Positions 42,210 to 51,230 of a stretch of DNA of 64,000 nt are shown here, piece by piece. Numbering within the stretch: the stretch's first letter is position 1; every line of letters starts with the position of its first letter. The translations under genes and the position numbers were made by a program. This stretch comes from Limiplasma sp034927815 (GTDB lineage: Bacteria > Bacillota > Clostridia > Christensenellales > Aristaeellaceae), in the NCBI GenBank assembly GCA_034927815.1, contig JAYFPK010000004.1:1-64000 (forward strand), given 5' to 3'. The notes beneath the pieces are model-generated. The model made no database searches, had not been told where the DNA came from, and saw only the letters and a program-made list of their open reading frames with translations.

Positions 42210-43058
42210 ATGGCCGGCATGCAAAGCAAGAAGAAGCGGCAGCGGATTGCCGACGGGGTTGCGCTGCTGTTCGTAATCCTGTTCGCGGCTTTGGCGCTGT
42301 TTCCCCTGTGGTGGATTTTCCGCTCCTCCCTGATGACCAACCCCGAGATCGGCTCTTTGCGCTTCTTCCCCAGCCGGTGGCTGTTTTCCAACTACGGGGA
42401 GGCCCTGGAGGTCTTTACCTTCTTCCCGTATTTTGCCAACACCATGACCATCATCCTCCCTTGCGTGGTCTTTGGCACCGTCACCGCGGTGATGTGCGGG
42501 TATTCCTTTGCCCGGCTGTACTTCCGGGGGCGCGACTTCGTCTTCGCCCTGTGCATCGCCTCGCTGCTGCTGCCCCCCATCGTCACGCTGATCCCCCTGT
42601 ACATTGCCTGGATTCGCTTCCTGGGCCTGGGGGGCACCTACTGGCCCTTAATTTTGCCCTACCTCACCGGAGGCGGAGCCTTCAACATCTTTCTGATCCG
42701 CCAGTTCATCATGACGGTGCCCAGGGAGCTGGACGAGGCCGCCAAGATCGACGGGGCGGGCCGGGTGCGCATTCTGCTTCAGATTCTGGTTCCCGCCATC
42801 AAGCCCGCCATCATCGTGGTGGCCCTGTTCATCTTCATCGGCATCTGGAACGACGTGCTCCAGCAGACCGTGTACATTTCCGACGCCAAGCGCTACACCA
42901 TCGCCCTGGGCCTGAAGAAGTTCTCCGGCTCCTACGGCACGGACTGGAAGCTGGCCATGGCCTCCACCTGCCTGTCCATTTTGCCGGGGATTCTGGTATA
43001 CCTGGCCTGCCAGAAATACTTTGTGGAAGGCATCGTCATGACGGGGATGAAGAATTAG
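42210..43058 (+). CDS. Sugar ABC transporter permease 2 (CUT1, MalG type)
   Basis: 282 residues with six membrane segments and EAA motif DEAAKIDGAGRVRILLQILVP. The start at 42210 follows GGGGGG in the end of the first permease gene. No ATPase gene follows, which is common for CUT1 importers in Gram-positives that share one MsmK/MsmX-type ATPase encoded elsewhere. Confidence 0.92.
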   Translation: MAGMQSKKKRQRIADGVALLFVILFAALALFPLWWIFRSSLMTNPEIGSLRFFPSRWLFSNYGEALEVFTFFPYFANTMTIILPCVVFGTVTAVMCGYSFARLYFRGRDFVFALCIASLLLPPIVTLIPLYIAWIRFLGLGGTYWPLILPYLTGGGAFNIFLIRQFIMTVPRELDEAAKIDGAGRVRILLQILVPAIKPAIIVVALFIFIGIWNDVLQQTVYISDAKRYTIALGLKKFSGSYGTDWKLAMASTCLSILPGILVYLACQKYFVEGIVMTGMKN

Positions 43059-43157
43059 CGGCGGGGGGACGGCCAGGGGTTCCGCCAAGGCTATGCCCTG
43101 GGCCCAACTTTGCCCCCGCGAAGCGGGAACAAAAAGGAGAGAAAAGAGCGTATCACA

Positions 43158-43194
43158 AGACCGGGAGGCCCTTGCGAAAGGGGCCTCCCGGTCT
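43158..43194. terminator. Bidirectional terminator between importer and GH2 operons
   Basis: A perfect 14-bp stem (43158-43171 and 43181-43194) between convergent genes, followed by TCTTCAT on the plus strand and CTTGTG on the minus strand. Confidence 0.85.
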
Positions 43195-43205
43195 TCATAT
43201 GCCTA

Positions 43206-44972
43206 TTACGCCTCCGGCACAGCCTCCATGAGCCTCTTATTCAATGCCCGCACCTTCTCCACAGGCAGCTTCACCACCTTGCGGTCATAGGTGATCAGGC
43301 CGTTCAGCTCCCCTTCCACGTCGCTGAGCTGGGTATACACGGCGGCTGCCAGCCCCTGGGGGATGGCGGGAAGGATCTGGCCCGTATACAGCTTCTCATA
43401 GGCCTCCCAAAGGGCCTGGGGGCTGGCAAGGCGCTTGTAGCCATAGTCCACGCTGCCGGCGCAATGGTCGGGAAGACGGAGGTTGTAGCCCCCGAACTCG
43501 CTGAGGACCACCGCCCGGCCCAGCCGGTCGGGCTTGAAGCGGTAGGGGATGAAGTAGATATGCCAGCTTTTCATTTCCCCAATCCTCTGGTCATGCCAGC
43601 CGCTGGCATGGTCGACGGGGCGGCTGGGGTCCAGGGCCTGGAGCTCACGGCAGACGGCCTGCGCGTCAAACTGCCCCCAACCCTCGTTAAAGGGCACCCA
43701 CAGCACCACCGAGGGGGCGTTTCCCAGCTGGGTTACCATTTCCGTTAGCTCCGCCCTGTACTCCGCCCGGCCCTGGGGGTCCTGGCGGGCAAAGGCCCGG
43801 TAGTGGCGGTCCTTCAGGTGGCGGCGGGTGATCAGCGGGGTGGAGATCACCCGGAAGCGGTACTTTCCGCCGCCGTTGGGCATGTCCTGCCATACCAGCA
43901 TCCCCAGCCGGTCGCAGTGATAGTACCAGCGGGCGCTTTCCACCTTGATATGCTTGCGCAGGAGGGTAAAGCCCATGTCCTTGGCGGTCTGGATGTCAAA
44001 GACCAGCGCCTCGTCGCTGGGGGCGGTGTACAAGCCGTCGCTCCAATACCCCTGGTCCAGCAGGCCGTTGTGGAAGTAGGGCTTGCCGTTGAGAAACAGC
44101 CGCTTTACGCCCTTCGCGTCCGTCCGGATTTGGGTATCCCGCAGGCCGAAATAGCTCTCCACCTTATCCTGGCCGAAGGTGACGCTGAAATCATACAGGT
44201 AGGGGTCCTCCGGGCTCCAGAGCCGGGGTTGGGAAATGGGAAAGGTGACGGCCTCGTTCACAGGCAGCTCCAGGGCCAGGCCCTCCATGGCAAACCGGCA
44301 GGAGCCGGAGCCATTGGCCTGGACGGTAAGGGTCACCTCTTTTTCCTGGGCACGGGACACGATTTTCAGGCCCGTGATGTATCTTTCCGGCACAGCCTCC
44401 AGCCATACCGTCTGCCAGATGCCGCTTTGGGGGCCGTACCAGATGCCCCCGGGCTTGCTGCTCTGCTTGCCCCGGCTGTGCCAGCTTGCGTCCGTATCGT
44501 CATGCACCCGCACCAACAAGGAAAAAGTCAAGGGGCGGGCTTCATCCTCCGGGGCTTCCCGCAGACCGCCCATCACCTCCTGGGTGATGTCCGCCCAAAA
44601 GGCCGTGTATCCCCCCAGGTGCCGGGCCGCCTCCTGGCCGTTCACCCACACCACGGCCTCCTGGTCCACGGCCCCGAAGTGCGCTAGCAGCCTGCCCCCT
44701 GGAGGCACAAAGCCCGGCGGGAGCTCCACCTGGCGCTGGTACCAAAGGGTTTCCCGGGGCCCCAAGGTGCGCCCTACCCCAGAAAGCCCGCTCTCCGGGC
44801 AGAAGGGCACCAAAATGTCTCCCTGAAAGCTTTGGGGAGGGGTATCCTCCCCGGTGATGGCGTAGCGCCAAAGGCCGTTCAGGTTCAGGTAGCGCTCCCG
44901 GCGCAGCTGGGGCCGGGGGTACTCCTGCAGCACCCGGGAAGGATCGAGGGCTTCCCCCCAAGGGGTCTTCAT
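43206..44972 (-). CDS. GH2 family glycosidase
   Basis: 588 residues from the ATG at 44972, after AAAGGAGG. An N-terminal jelly-roll domain (LNLNGLWRYAI, WYQRQVELPP), an immunoglobulin-like middle, then the barrel with the acid/base motif LWVPFNEGWGQFD and the nucleophile region VLSEFGGYNL. Fits family 2 members acting as beta-galactosidase, beta-glucuronidase, mannosidase or arabinosidase. The length lacks the C-terminal domains of LacZ. It overlaps the MFS gene by four bases, so its substrate is likely what that carrier imports. The long frame upstream is not coding. Confidence 0.88.
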   Translation of the reverse strand: MKTPWGEALDPSRVLQEYPRPQLRRERYLNLNGLWRYAITGEDTPPQSFQGDILVPFCPESGLSGVGRTLGPRETLWYQRQVELPPGFVPPGGRLLAHFGAVDQEAVVWVNGQEAARHLGGYTAFWADITQEVMGGLREAPEDEARPLTFSLLVRVHDDTDASWHSRGKQSSKPGGIWYGPQSGIWQTVWLEAVPERYITGLKIVSRAQEKEVTLTVQANGSGSCRFAMEGLALELPVNEAVTFPISQPRLWSPEDPYLYDFSVTFGQDKVESYFGLRDTQIRTDAKGVKRLFLNGKPYFHNGLLDQGYWSDGLYTAPSDEALVFDIQTAKDMGFTLLRKHIKVESARWYYHCDRLGMLVWQDMPNGGGKYRFRVISTPLITRRHLKDRHYRAFARQDPQGRAEYRAELTEMVTQLGNAPSVVLWVPFNEGWGQFDAQAVCRELQALDPSRPVDHASGWHDQRIGEMKSWHIYFIPYRFKPDRLGRAVVLSEFGGYNLRLPDHCAGSVDYGYKRLASPQALWEAYEKLYTGQILPAIPQGLAAAVYTQLSDVEGELNGLITYDRKVVKLPVEKVRALNKRLMEAVPEA

Positions 44973-46240
44973 GGCATCCGCCTCCTTTTCATCAGCCCCA
45001 GGGGGATGAGGATGAACAGCAGCGCCGCCCCCGAAGCCAGGAAGATGGCCGGGGTGGGCACAGTTTTGGTCACCCCCAGCTCCACATAGGTTTCCCCGTG
45101 GCCGGAGATCACCGCCGCGCCGAGAAAGGGACCGATGAGCATGGGCAGCATCACCGCGAAGATCATGCGGATGCCCTGGAAATGCCCGGCCTTTTCCGGT
45201 GGGGTCCGGTCGCGGATTTCCGCAGACAGGGCCGCGGTGACCACCATGAAGCCGCTCATGAGTACCGTGCCCGCCGCCATCACCGGCAGGAGGCCCCTGG
45301 CCAAGAACATGCCCAGGAGTCCCAGCAGCATCACCCCGGCGGCAGGCGGCACCACCCGCAGCCTGCCGAGGCGGTCGATGGGCTTGCCCATGAGGACGCT
45401 CGCCAAAGAGGCGATGATCAGCACCACCCCCAGCACCAAGGCGTAGTTGTCCAGGCGGAGGTAATGCTGCATGTAGATCAGGAAATAGGGGAAGAACACT
45501 TGGACCGCGATGGAGAATACGGCGAAGGCGCACAGGGCCAGGTACAGCCCCGGATGGGCCCTCATGACCGAGGGCTTGAAGCCATAGAGCAGCTGCCCCG
45601 CAAAAGGCTCCCGGGAGGGGGAGAAGGGAGCCTCCCGAAGCAAAAACAGGGAAACCAGCCCCGCCAGGAACACCAGGCCGCCGAAGATCAGGAAGAACTG
45701 CCGCCACTGGCCGCTGCGGGTCATGCCGTCAAAGCCCCCGAAGAGGATCAGCATGGCAAGCAGCGGCAGCACCGCCAGCACGCTTTCCACCCGGCCCCGG
45801 CGCTGGCTTTCCACCGCGTCGGTGATGTAGGCGTTCAGGGCCGCGTCGTTGGCGGTGGAGCCGAAGAAGGTCATCACGCAGTCCATCACCACCACCAAGA
45901 TGGCGGCGGTCCGCATCCCGTCCGCGGCGGGGAAAAGCCGGGCCGCAGCCTGGGGCGAAAGGAAGCCAAAGGCCGCGGTACTGAGCCCCCACAGCAAATA
46001 ACCCCCTGTGATGAACAGCTTTCGCCTTCCCACCCGGTCGCTGAGGGCTCCCATCAGCAGCGTGGTCAAGGTCGCCACCACGGCGCTGGCCGCCACCATG
46101 GCGGCGATGTAGCCGGGCTGGGTGGTGATGGTGTTGTACAGGAATACGTTGAAGTACATGTTCTCGATGGTCCAGGCGAACTGGCCCATCAGGCCCAGGA
46201 GCAGCAAGGTAGCCCAGAGGCGGGCGGAGGACGGCTTCAT
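44969..46240 (-). CDS. MFS transporter (SLC45-like, sugar carrier)
   Basis: 423 residues, twelve hydrophobic segments. The loop motif LLMGALSDRVGRRK after segment two is the MFS signature, and the second half has ASVLMGKPIDRLGRLR at the matching place. A central insert carries charged residues. The start at 46240 follows AAGGAAG. ATGA overlap with the GH2 gene indicates an uptake and hydrolysis unit for a glycoside. Confidence 0.85.
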   Translation of the reverse strand: MKPSSARLWATLLLLGLMGQFAWTIENMYFNVFLYNTITTQPGYIAAMVAASAVVATLTTLLMGALSDRVGRRKLFITGGYLLWGLSTAAFGFLSPQAAARLFPAADGMRTAAILVVVMDCVMTFFGSTANDAALNAYITDAVESQRRGRVESVLAVLPLLAMLILFGGFDGMTRSGQWRQFFLIFGGLVFLAGLVSLFLLREAPFSPSREPFAGQLLYGFKPSVMRAHPGLYLALCAFAVFSIAVQVFFPYFLIYMQHYLRLDNYALVLGVVLIIASLASVLMGKPIDRLGRLRVVPPAAGVMLLGLLGMFLARGLLPVMAAGTVLMSGFMVVTAALSAEIRDRTPPEKAGHFQGIRMIFAVMLPMLIGPFLGAAVISGHGETYVELGVTKTVPTPAIFLASGAALLFILIPLGLMKRRRMP

Positions 46241-46283
46241 TGGCAAAACTTCCTTACTTGTGGGAGAATTCCCTTTTGCTGCC

Positions 46284-46312
46284 ATCATAGCACAAAGGGC
46301 CTTGCGCCTCAA
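46284..46312 (-). promoter_or_regulatory. Promoter of the MFS-GH2 operon
   Basis: Minus strand: TTGAGG (46312-46307), 17-base spacer, TATGAT (46289-46284). Confidence 0.6.
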
Positions 46313-46320
46313 CGGCCAGT

Positions 46321-46349
46321 TTGACAAAAACCGGTGGGAATGATATGAT
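46321..46349 (+). promoter_or_regulatory. Promoter of the GT2 glycosyltransferase gene
   Basis: TTGACA (46321-46326), 17-base spacer, TATGAT (46344-46349). It is back to back with the MFS-GH2 promoter. Confidence 0.75.
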
Positions 46350-46400
46350 TTGCGAAGAAAATCAAGCCTTTTCAGGGAAGAAGCCCACAGGGAGGTACAT

Positions 46401-47339
46401 ATGAAGGTAGCGGTCCTCATCCCCTGCTACAACGAGAGCAAGACCATCGCCAAGGTGGTGCGGGAATTTCGCGCCCAGCTCCCCCAGGCGGATATATATG
46501 TGTATGACAACAACTCCACGGACGGCACGGACGAGCTGGCCCGCCAGGCCGGGGCCATCGTGCGCTACGAGTACCGCCAGGGCAAGGGCAACGTGATCCG
46601 CTCCATGTTCCGGGAGATCGACGCGGACTGCTATTTGATGATCGACGGGGACGACACCTATCCGGCCCCCAATGCCCCGGAGATGGTGGAGTGGGTGGTG
46701 AAGCGCCAGGTGGACATGGTGGTGGGGGACCGCCTTTCCGCCAGCTATTATACGCAAAACAAGCGCCCCTTCCACAACCTGGGCAACCGGCTGGTGAAAA
46801 GGCTGGTGAACAGCATCTTCAAGGGGGATATCTCCGACATCATGACAGGCTACCGGGCTTTCAGCTATCAGTTCGTGAAAAGCTTCCCGGTGCTCTCCAA
46901 GGGCTTTGAGATCGAGACGGAAATGACTATCCACGCCCTGGACAAGAACCTGTACGTGAAAAGCGTTCCCGTGGACTACCGGGACAGGCCCCAGGACAGC
47001 CCTAGCAAGCTCAACACCTATACCGACGGCTTCAAGGTGCTGCGCACCATCGCCCGGCTGTACAAGGAATACAGGCCCTTGTCCTTCTTCGGGCTCTTTG
47101 CCGCCCTCTTCGGGGCGGTGGGCGTAGGCCTGTTCATTCCCGTGCTGGCGGAATATGTGAAAACCGGCCTGGTGCCCCGCTTTCCCACCTTGATCGTATC
47201 CACGGTGCTGTGGGTGCTGGCGCTGCTGATGCTGGTGTGCGGCCTCATACTGGACACCGTGGCCCGGAAGCACAGGCAGCAATTTGAGATTGATTTGAAC
47301 CTGCTCAGCCTTCTGCGGCGGGAGCGGGAGAACGGATAA
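46401..47339 (+). CDS. GT2 glycosyltransferase (polyprenyl-phosphate sugar transferase type)
   Basis: 312 residues from the ATG at 46401, after GGGAGG. The GT-A fold shows VLIPCYNESKTI, VYDNNSTDGT and MIDGDDTYPA (the DXD-type metal site), then SDIMTGYRAFS typical of dolichol-phosphate-mannose synthase relatives. Two C-terminal membrane segments (about 230-290) anchor it. It probably loads a sugar onto a lipid phosphate for later transfer to a surface polymer. The next gene, a large membrane protein 29 bases on, may use that lipid-linked sugar. Confidence 0.88.
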   Translation: MKVAVLIPCYNESKTIAKVVREFRAQLPQADIYVYDNNSTDGTDELARQAGAIVRYEYRQGKGNVIRSMFREIDADCYLMIDGDDTYPAPNAPEMVEWVVKRQVDMVVGDRLSASYYTQNKRPFHNLGNRLVKRLVNSIFKGDISDIMTGYRAFSYQFVKSFPVLSKGFEIETEMTIHALDKNLYVKSVPVDYRDRPQDSPSKLNTYTDGFKVLRTIARLYKEYRPLSFFGLFAALFGAVGVGLFIPVLAEYVKTGLVPRFPTLIVSTVLWVLALLMLVCGLILDTVARKHRQQFEIDLNLLSLLRRERENG

Positions 47340-47367
47340 GCCCGGCGAAAGGAAGAGGGTGGAGGCC

Positions 47368-49356
47368 ATGCCGGACCCACGCTTGCACAAGGGGACCCAG
47401 CCGCACAGAGGGCCCCGTGGAAGGGAGGCCCGCCCCTGGGCGCTGGCATTGCTGTGCGCCGCCCTGGGCATGGCCTGCGCCATGGCCTTTGTAGTGAGCC
47501 CGGAAGGATATGTGGGCCTGAGCCAGCCCCCCGCCCCCTCCACCAGCCTGCTGTGGACGGGCCTGGGGGCCTGTTTTGGCTGGCTCTTTTGGCAGGTTTT
47601 GGGCAAGGGCAAAGGATGGCTGGGCGTCGCGCCCTTGGCCTTTGGCCTGGTCTTTGGCGTTTTTAACTTTCTGGGGACCACTTTGTTCGCCTATGATACC
47701 TGGGCCTTTTTGGGGAACCCCTTGGGTCTGGCGTTGGCGGTCCTCAAGGCGCTGGGCCAGGGGCTGCCCATGGCCGCGGCCATCGCTTTGGTGGACGGGG
47801 CGCTGCGGGGAGGCCTGCTGACTTTGGGGGCGGGTGGAACGAGCCCTCAAGGGGAGAAAGAGGCCGCCCCAAGGCGGCTGCCCAGGCTGCGGGCCTTTGC
47901 CCGCCGCCATCCCACGGCCGCCTGCGCGTTGCTGCTTCTGCTAGCTTGGTCGCCCTACCTGCTGGTGTTTTTCCCCGGCACCCTGAGCTGGGACATGGGG
48001 GAGATGCTGCATCAGTTTTTCGGCCTGCGGGAAATGGATACCTGGCACCCTGTTTTCACCACCTGGCTGCTGGGGGCCTGCTTCTGGCTGGGAAGGCTCC
48101 TTGGCGGCGACAATGTGGGGACCTTTCTTTTCACCTTGCTCCAGAGCGTGACCTTGGCCCTGGCCCTGGGCTATGCCGTCACCTGCATGGCGCGGCTTTG
48201 GGCCCGGCGCTGGGTGCTGCTGGCCGCCCTGGCCTTCTTCGCCCTTGCGCCCATTTGGGGAGGCTACGCCCAATTCGTCTGCAAGGATACCCTGTACGCC
48301 GCCATGGTGCTGCTGCTGACGCTCCAAACCATCCGGGCCCTTGGACACGGGGAGCCCATGGGCACAGGGGACCTTGTGCTCTACGGGGCCTCGGCGCTGT
48401 TTTGCAGCCTTTTGCGCAACAACGGCCTGTATGTGGCGCTGCCCACGGCGGCTGTGGCGGTGCTTGTGGCGCCCAAGGGCCGGGGGCGGCTTCGCCTGGG
48501 CGCTGTGCTGGCGGCCGCCATCGGTCTGGCGGTGGGGTTTTCCGGCGTTTTGCTGCCCGTCCTGGGGGTGAGGGATGAACAGGCCAGCGGCCTGTATTCC
48601 GTCTGCTTTCAGCAGAGCGCCCGGGTGCTGCGGGATCATGGGGAGGAGGTCACCCCTGAGGAATACGCCGCCATTGACGCGGTGCTGGACGCAGCCAGGC
48701 TGCCGGAGCTCTACGAGCCCTGGATTTCCGACCCGGTGAAGTACACCTTCCGGCAGTACGGCCAGGGAGCCGTTGCGGAAAGGGCCGCCCTGGAGGAATA
48801 CCAAAAGGCATGGCTGGCGATGCTTAGGAAGTACCCCCTTACCTATGCCGAGGCGTTTATCGGCGGCAACAGCGCCTATTATGCCTTTTTGCCCAAGCTG
48901 GAGGGGCCCACCTACAACAATCAGGCCGGGAACCGCTTTGTCTTTGAAATGCATCCCCAGATTGCCACCAACCTGGATGTGCATACCACCTACGTCATGC
49001 CCCGGAAGCTGCGGGAGTTGGCAGCCCTCTTCGCCCGGGGGCTGAGGCATGTGCCCGGCCTGTCTCTGCTGTACTGCTGCGCCTTTTACACCTGGCTGCT
49101 GGTGGCTGCGGGGGTGAGCCTGGGGCGGCAGCGGCGCTGGCGGGACCTGAGCGCCTTTGTACCGGCTCTGTTGAGTCTGGCGACCTGCCTTCTCTCCCCG
49201 GTGAACGACTATTTCCGCTACTACTTGCCCATTGTGGCGGTAACGCCGGTTCTGCTGGTGTTCGCCGCCGGGGGCGGGCGGCAAAAGGCCATGGCCCAGG
49301 AGAAGGCCATGGCGCTGCAGGAGGAAGATGCTGAGAATGCGCTGCGGGCGGGCTAA
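47368..49356 (+). CDS. Large multi-spanning membrane protein (DUF6020-like)
   Basis: About 662 residues with a dozen hydrophobic segments. Between segments it carries FFPGTLSWDMGEMLHQFFGL with HPVFTTWLLG, and RNNGLYVALPT; a loop with SWD and an acidic residue early in the protein is common in GT-C-type lipid-linked glycosyltransferases and in the DUF6020 family. Given the GT2 gene directly upstream, transfer of a lipid-linked sugar to a surface target is a reasonable inference. The start may be this ATG or the in-frame GTG at 47359. It ends overlapping the convergent small gene by four bases. Confidence 0.7.
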   Translation: MPDPRLHKGTQPHRGPRGREARPWALALLCAALGMACAMAFVVSPEGYVGLSQPPAPSTSLLWTGLGACFGWLFWQVLGKGKGWLGVAPLAFGLVFGVFNFLGTTLFAYDTWAFLGNPLGLALAVLKALGQGLPMAAAIALVDGALRGGLLTLGAGGTSPQGEKEAAPRRLPRLRAFARRHPTAACALLLLLAWSPYLLVFFPGTLSWDMGEMLHQFFGLREMDTWHPVFTTWLLGACFWLGRLLGGDNVGTFLFTLLQSVTLALALGYAVTCMARLWARRWVLLAALAFFALAPIWGGYAQFVCKDTLYAAMVLLLTLQTIRALGHGEPMGTGDLVLYGASALFCSLLRNNGLYVALPTAAVAVLVAPKGRGRLRLGAVLAAAIGLAVGFSGVLLPVLGVRDEQASGLYSVCFQQSARVLRDHGEEVTPEEYAAIDAVLDAARLPELYEPWISDPVKYTFRQYGQGAVAERAALEEYQKAWLAMLRKYPLTYAEAFIGGNSAYYAFLPKLEGPTYNNQAGNRFVFEMHPQIATNLDVHTTYVMPRKLRELAALFARGLRHVPGLSLLYCCAFYTWLLVAAGVSLGRQRRWRDLSAFVPALLSLATCLLSPVNDYFRYYLPIVAVTPVLLVFAAGGGRQKAMAQEKAMALQEEDAENALRAG

Positions 49357-49568
49357 TTTTTGGTGGGATCCGGCAGGAAGCCTACGTAGACCAAGCCCGC
49401 GATACCCAGGAAGAAGCCGGTCCAGAAGTAGCCGCTAAGGCTCTTTCTGGCCGCCAGCTTTTTGCAGAGGACGCCGATGATGACATGGGGAATCAGGGCA
49501 ATGAGAAGCGCCGCCACAATGATCAGGGGCACCAGGCTGGGATCAAGGCTGTAGCTGTAGTTGTACAT
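49353..49568 (-). CDS. Small membrane protein with two segments
   Basis: 71 residues. Segment one is VPLIIVAALLIALIPHVIIG, segment two YFWTGFFLGIAGLVYVG, joined by a short basic loop CKKLAARKSLSG. The layout resembles short superinfection or envelope-associated hydrophobic proteins of Firmicutes, but I cannot name it. Start follows AAAAGGAG. A promoter is at 49633-49661. Confidence 0.75.
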   Translation of the reverse strand: MYNYSYSLDPSLVPLIIVAALLIALIPHVIIGVLCKKLAARKSLSGYFWTGFFLGIAGLVYVGFLPDPTKN

Positions 49569-49632
49569 GGTTCAGGCTCCTTTTGATAAATTCATGAAAT
49601 GAGGGGCTTTTGCGCCCCTTGAAAGTTTCCTG

Positions 49633-49661
49633 AGTATAGCAGAACAGCCCCGGAATGTCTA
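49633..49661 (-). promoter_or_regulatory. Promoter of the small membrane protein gene
   Basis: Minus strand: TAGACA (49661-49656), 17-base spacer, TATACT (49638-49633). A small AGGGGC/GCCCCT stem (49602-49619) lies in the leader. Confidence 0.6.
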
Positions 49662-49778
49662 AGTTTTCCAGCGGTAGCCTGCGCTTTTTCCACCCGGGCG
49701 CGTCCCGCAGGCAGGAATTGGCCCCCGGCTGTCGAAGGGGGTAGCACGGCGATAGGCTGGCAAGGGAGGGTGAGTGGA

Positions 49779-50828
49779 ATGTTGGAAGCCTCCAGGGACC
49801 TTTTGGAGCGGGAGGTGGCGGCCGGGCGCTGCCACGGATACGCCCTGGCCGCGGGCCGGGGAGAGCAGTCCCTTCAAACCATCGCGGGGGGAACCCTGGG
49901 CGGGGCGGGTACGGCTGCGGTAACACCCCGGACCCGCTTTGACTTGGAGCACCTCACCGAAACCATGGTGGCGGTGCCCTTGACGCTATTGGCTCTGGAA
50001 AAGGGCATGCTGTCCCTCACAGACCCCATTTCTTTCTATCTGGACGTGCCTGCCGGAAAAAAGGCCATCACCTGGTGGCATTTGCTCACCCACACCAGCG
50101 GCATGGAGCCCAGCTTTTTGCTGGAGGGTGCAGCCGAAACCCCGCAGGGCAGCTTGAAGGCCATCTTTACCCGGCCTTTGGGGGCCGAGGTGGGCAAGCG
50201 GGCCAAGCACTCCGGCGTGGGCTTCGTGGCCCTGGGCAAGGCCCTGGAGGGCCTGTACGGCATGCCCCTGGACCAGGCGGCGAAAAAACACCTCTTTGAG
50301 CCCCTGGGGATGAAGCACACCGGTTTTCTGCCCGCTGGCGAGGATATTGCCCATGGCCCGGTGGATTCTGTCACCGGGCAGCCCCGAATCGGGGAGCCTC
50401 ACGATGCAAACGCCCGGTTTCTCCACGGGGTCAGCGCCAGCGCCGGGCTGTTCTCCAGCGCCGAGGACTGCCTCCGCTTCCTGGCTATGCTCAGCACCGG
50501 CGGCAAGGCCTATGGCAAGGTGTTTTTGACCCGGGAAAGCCTGCGCCTGGCTGTCACGGAGCATACCCGGGGAATGAAGGAGGCGTACGGGCTGGGTTTT
50601 CAGCTTCCCAGCCGCGCCAACAGCTTCTTTGGGGACTTATGGCCCGCGGGCGGCTTTGGACAGGCCGCCTATACGGGGGCTTCCTTGGCGGTGGACCCGG
50701 ACAGCGGGCTTACCGTGGCGCTGCTCATGAGCCGCACCCATGTAGCCAAGGAAAGCCCGGAGCTGCTGCGCCTGCGCCGCTTGATCCACAACCAGGTGTA
50801 CGCGGCCTTCCTTCGGGAACAGGGCTAA
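49779..50828 (+). CDS. Beta-lactamase-fold protein lacking catalytic residues (pseudoenzyme)
   Basis: 349 residues. The overall pattern is that of class C-like serine hydrolases: FDLEHLTET, LLTHTSGMEPS, FEPLGMKHTGF, GVSASAGLFSSAEDCLRFL. Yet the SxxK motif is HLTE (residues 58-61), the YxN motif is HSG (144-146), and the HTG/KTG motif near the C-terminus is replaced in the GFGQAAYTGASL stretch. All three catalytic motifs are therefore lost while the frame is intact and the ribosome site GGGAGG is good. It may bind peptidoglycan or a peptide without cutting it. No signal peptide is obvious. The SCP2-like gene follows closely. Confidence 0.8.
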   Translation: MLEASRDLLEREVAAGRCHGYALAAGRGEQSLQTIAGGTLGGAGTAAVTPRTRFDLEHLTETMVAVPLTLLALEKGMLSLTDPISFYLDVPAGKKAITWWHLLTHTSGMEPSFLLEGAAETPQGSLKAIFTRPLGAEVGKRAKHSGVGFVALGKALEGLYGMPLDQAAKKHLFEPLGMKHTGFLPAGEDIAHGPVDSVTGQPRIGEPHDANARFLHGVSASAGLFSSAEDCLRFLAMLSTGGKAYGKVFLTRESLRLAVTEHTRGMKEAYGLGFQLPSRANSFFGDLWPAGGFGQAAYTGASLAVDPDSGLTVALLMSRTHVAKESPELLRLRRLIHNQVYAAFLREQG

Positions 50829-50847
50829 GGGAAGGGGAAACGGAGCC

Positions 50848-51219
50848 GTGGAAAAAGACGCCATGAAGCGGGAGATTGAGCAGGTATACACCTTGGCGGA
50901 GAGGCAGGGCTCCTTGCCGGAGCTGATGGAGGCCATTGGCGTTGTACTTGCGGCCCACCCCCAGGCCCTGGCTCACCTCACCCATTCCTATCGCCTCATA
51001 TCCGCCGATACCGGATACACCACCGCCTTTGCGCTGACCGCCGGGGCCTTTGCATGGCTGCCGGAGGGGCAGAGCGTAGACGTGGAGATCACCGGCAAGG
51101 AGCGGGACCTGCTGGCGGTGTTTCAGCGAAAGGTCGCCCCGCTCAAAGCCCTGCTCCTGGGCAAAGTGAAGCTCAAGGGAGACAAGGCCGCGCTTTTGAA
51201 GCTGGGGGAATTTTTGTAG
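50848..51219 (+). CDS. SCP2-like small protein
   Basis: 123 residues from a GTG; an in-frame ATG at 50863 is an alternative. The second half (TTAFALTAGAFAWLPEGQSVDVEITGKERDL split by turns, then KVKLKGDKAALLKLGEFL) follows the sterol carrier protein 2 pattern, ending in the usual GDKAALLKL helix. Such small proteins bind lipids or serve as accessory domains. It lies 19 bases after the pseudoenzyme gene on the same strand, so both may work together. Confidence 0.6.
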   Translation: MEKDAMKREIEQVYTLAERQGSLPELMEAIGVVLAAHPQALAHLTHSYRLISADTGYTTAFALTAGAFAWLPEGQSVDVEITGKERDLLAVFQRKVAPLKALLLGKVKLKGDKAALLKLGEFL

Positions 51220-51230
51220 GGGGAGGGACG

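Noticed and set aside
44973..45707. N-terminal extension of the GH2 frame to 833 residues
   Set aside because: It is an out-of-frame reading of the MFS gene; the GH2 start at 44972 has a good ribosome site and an ATGA overlap.
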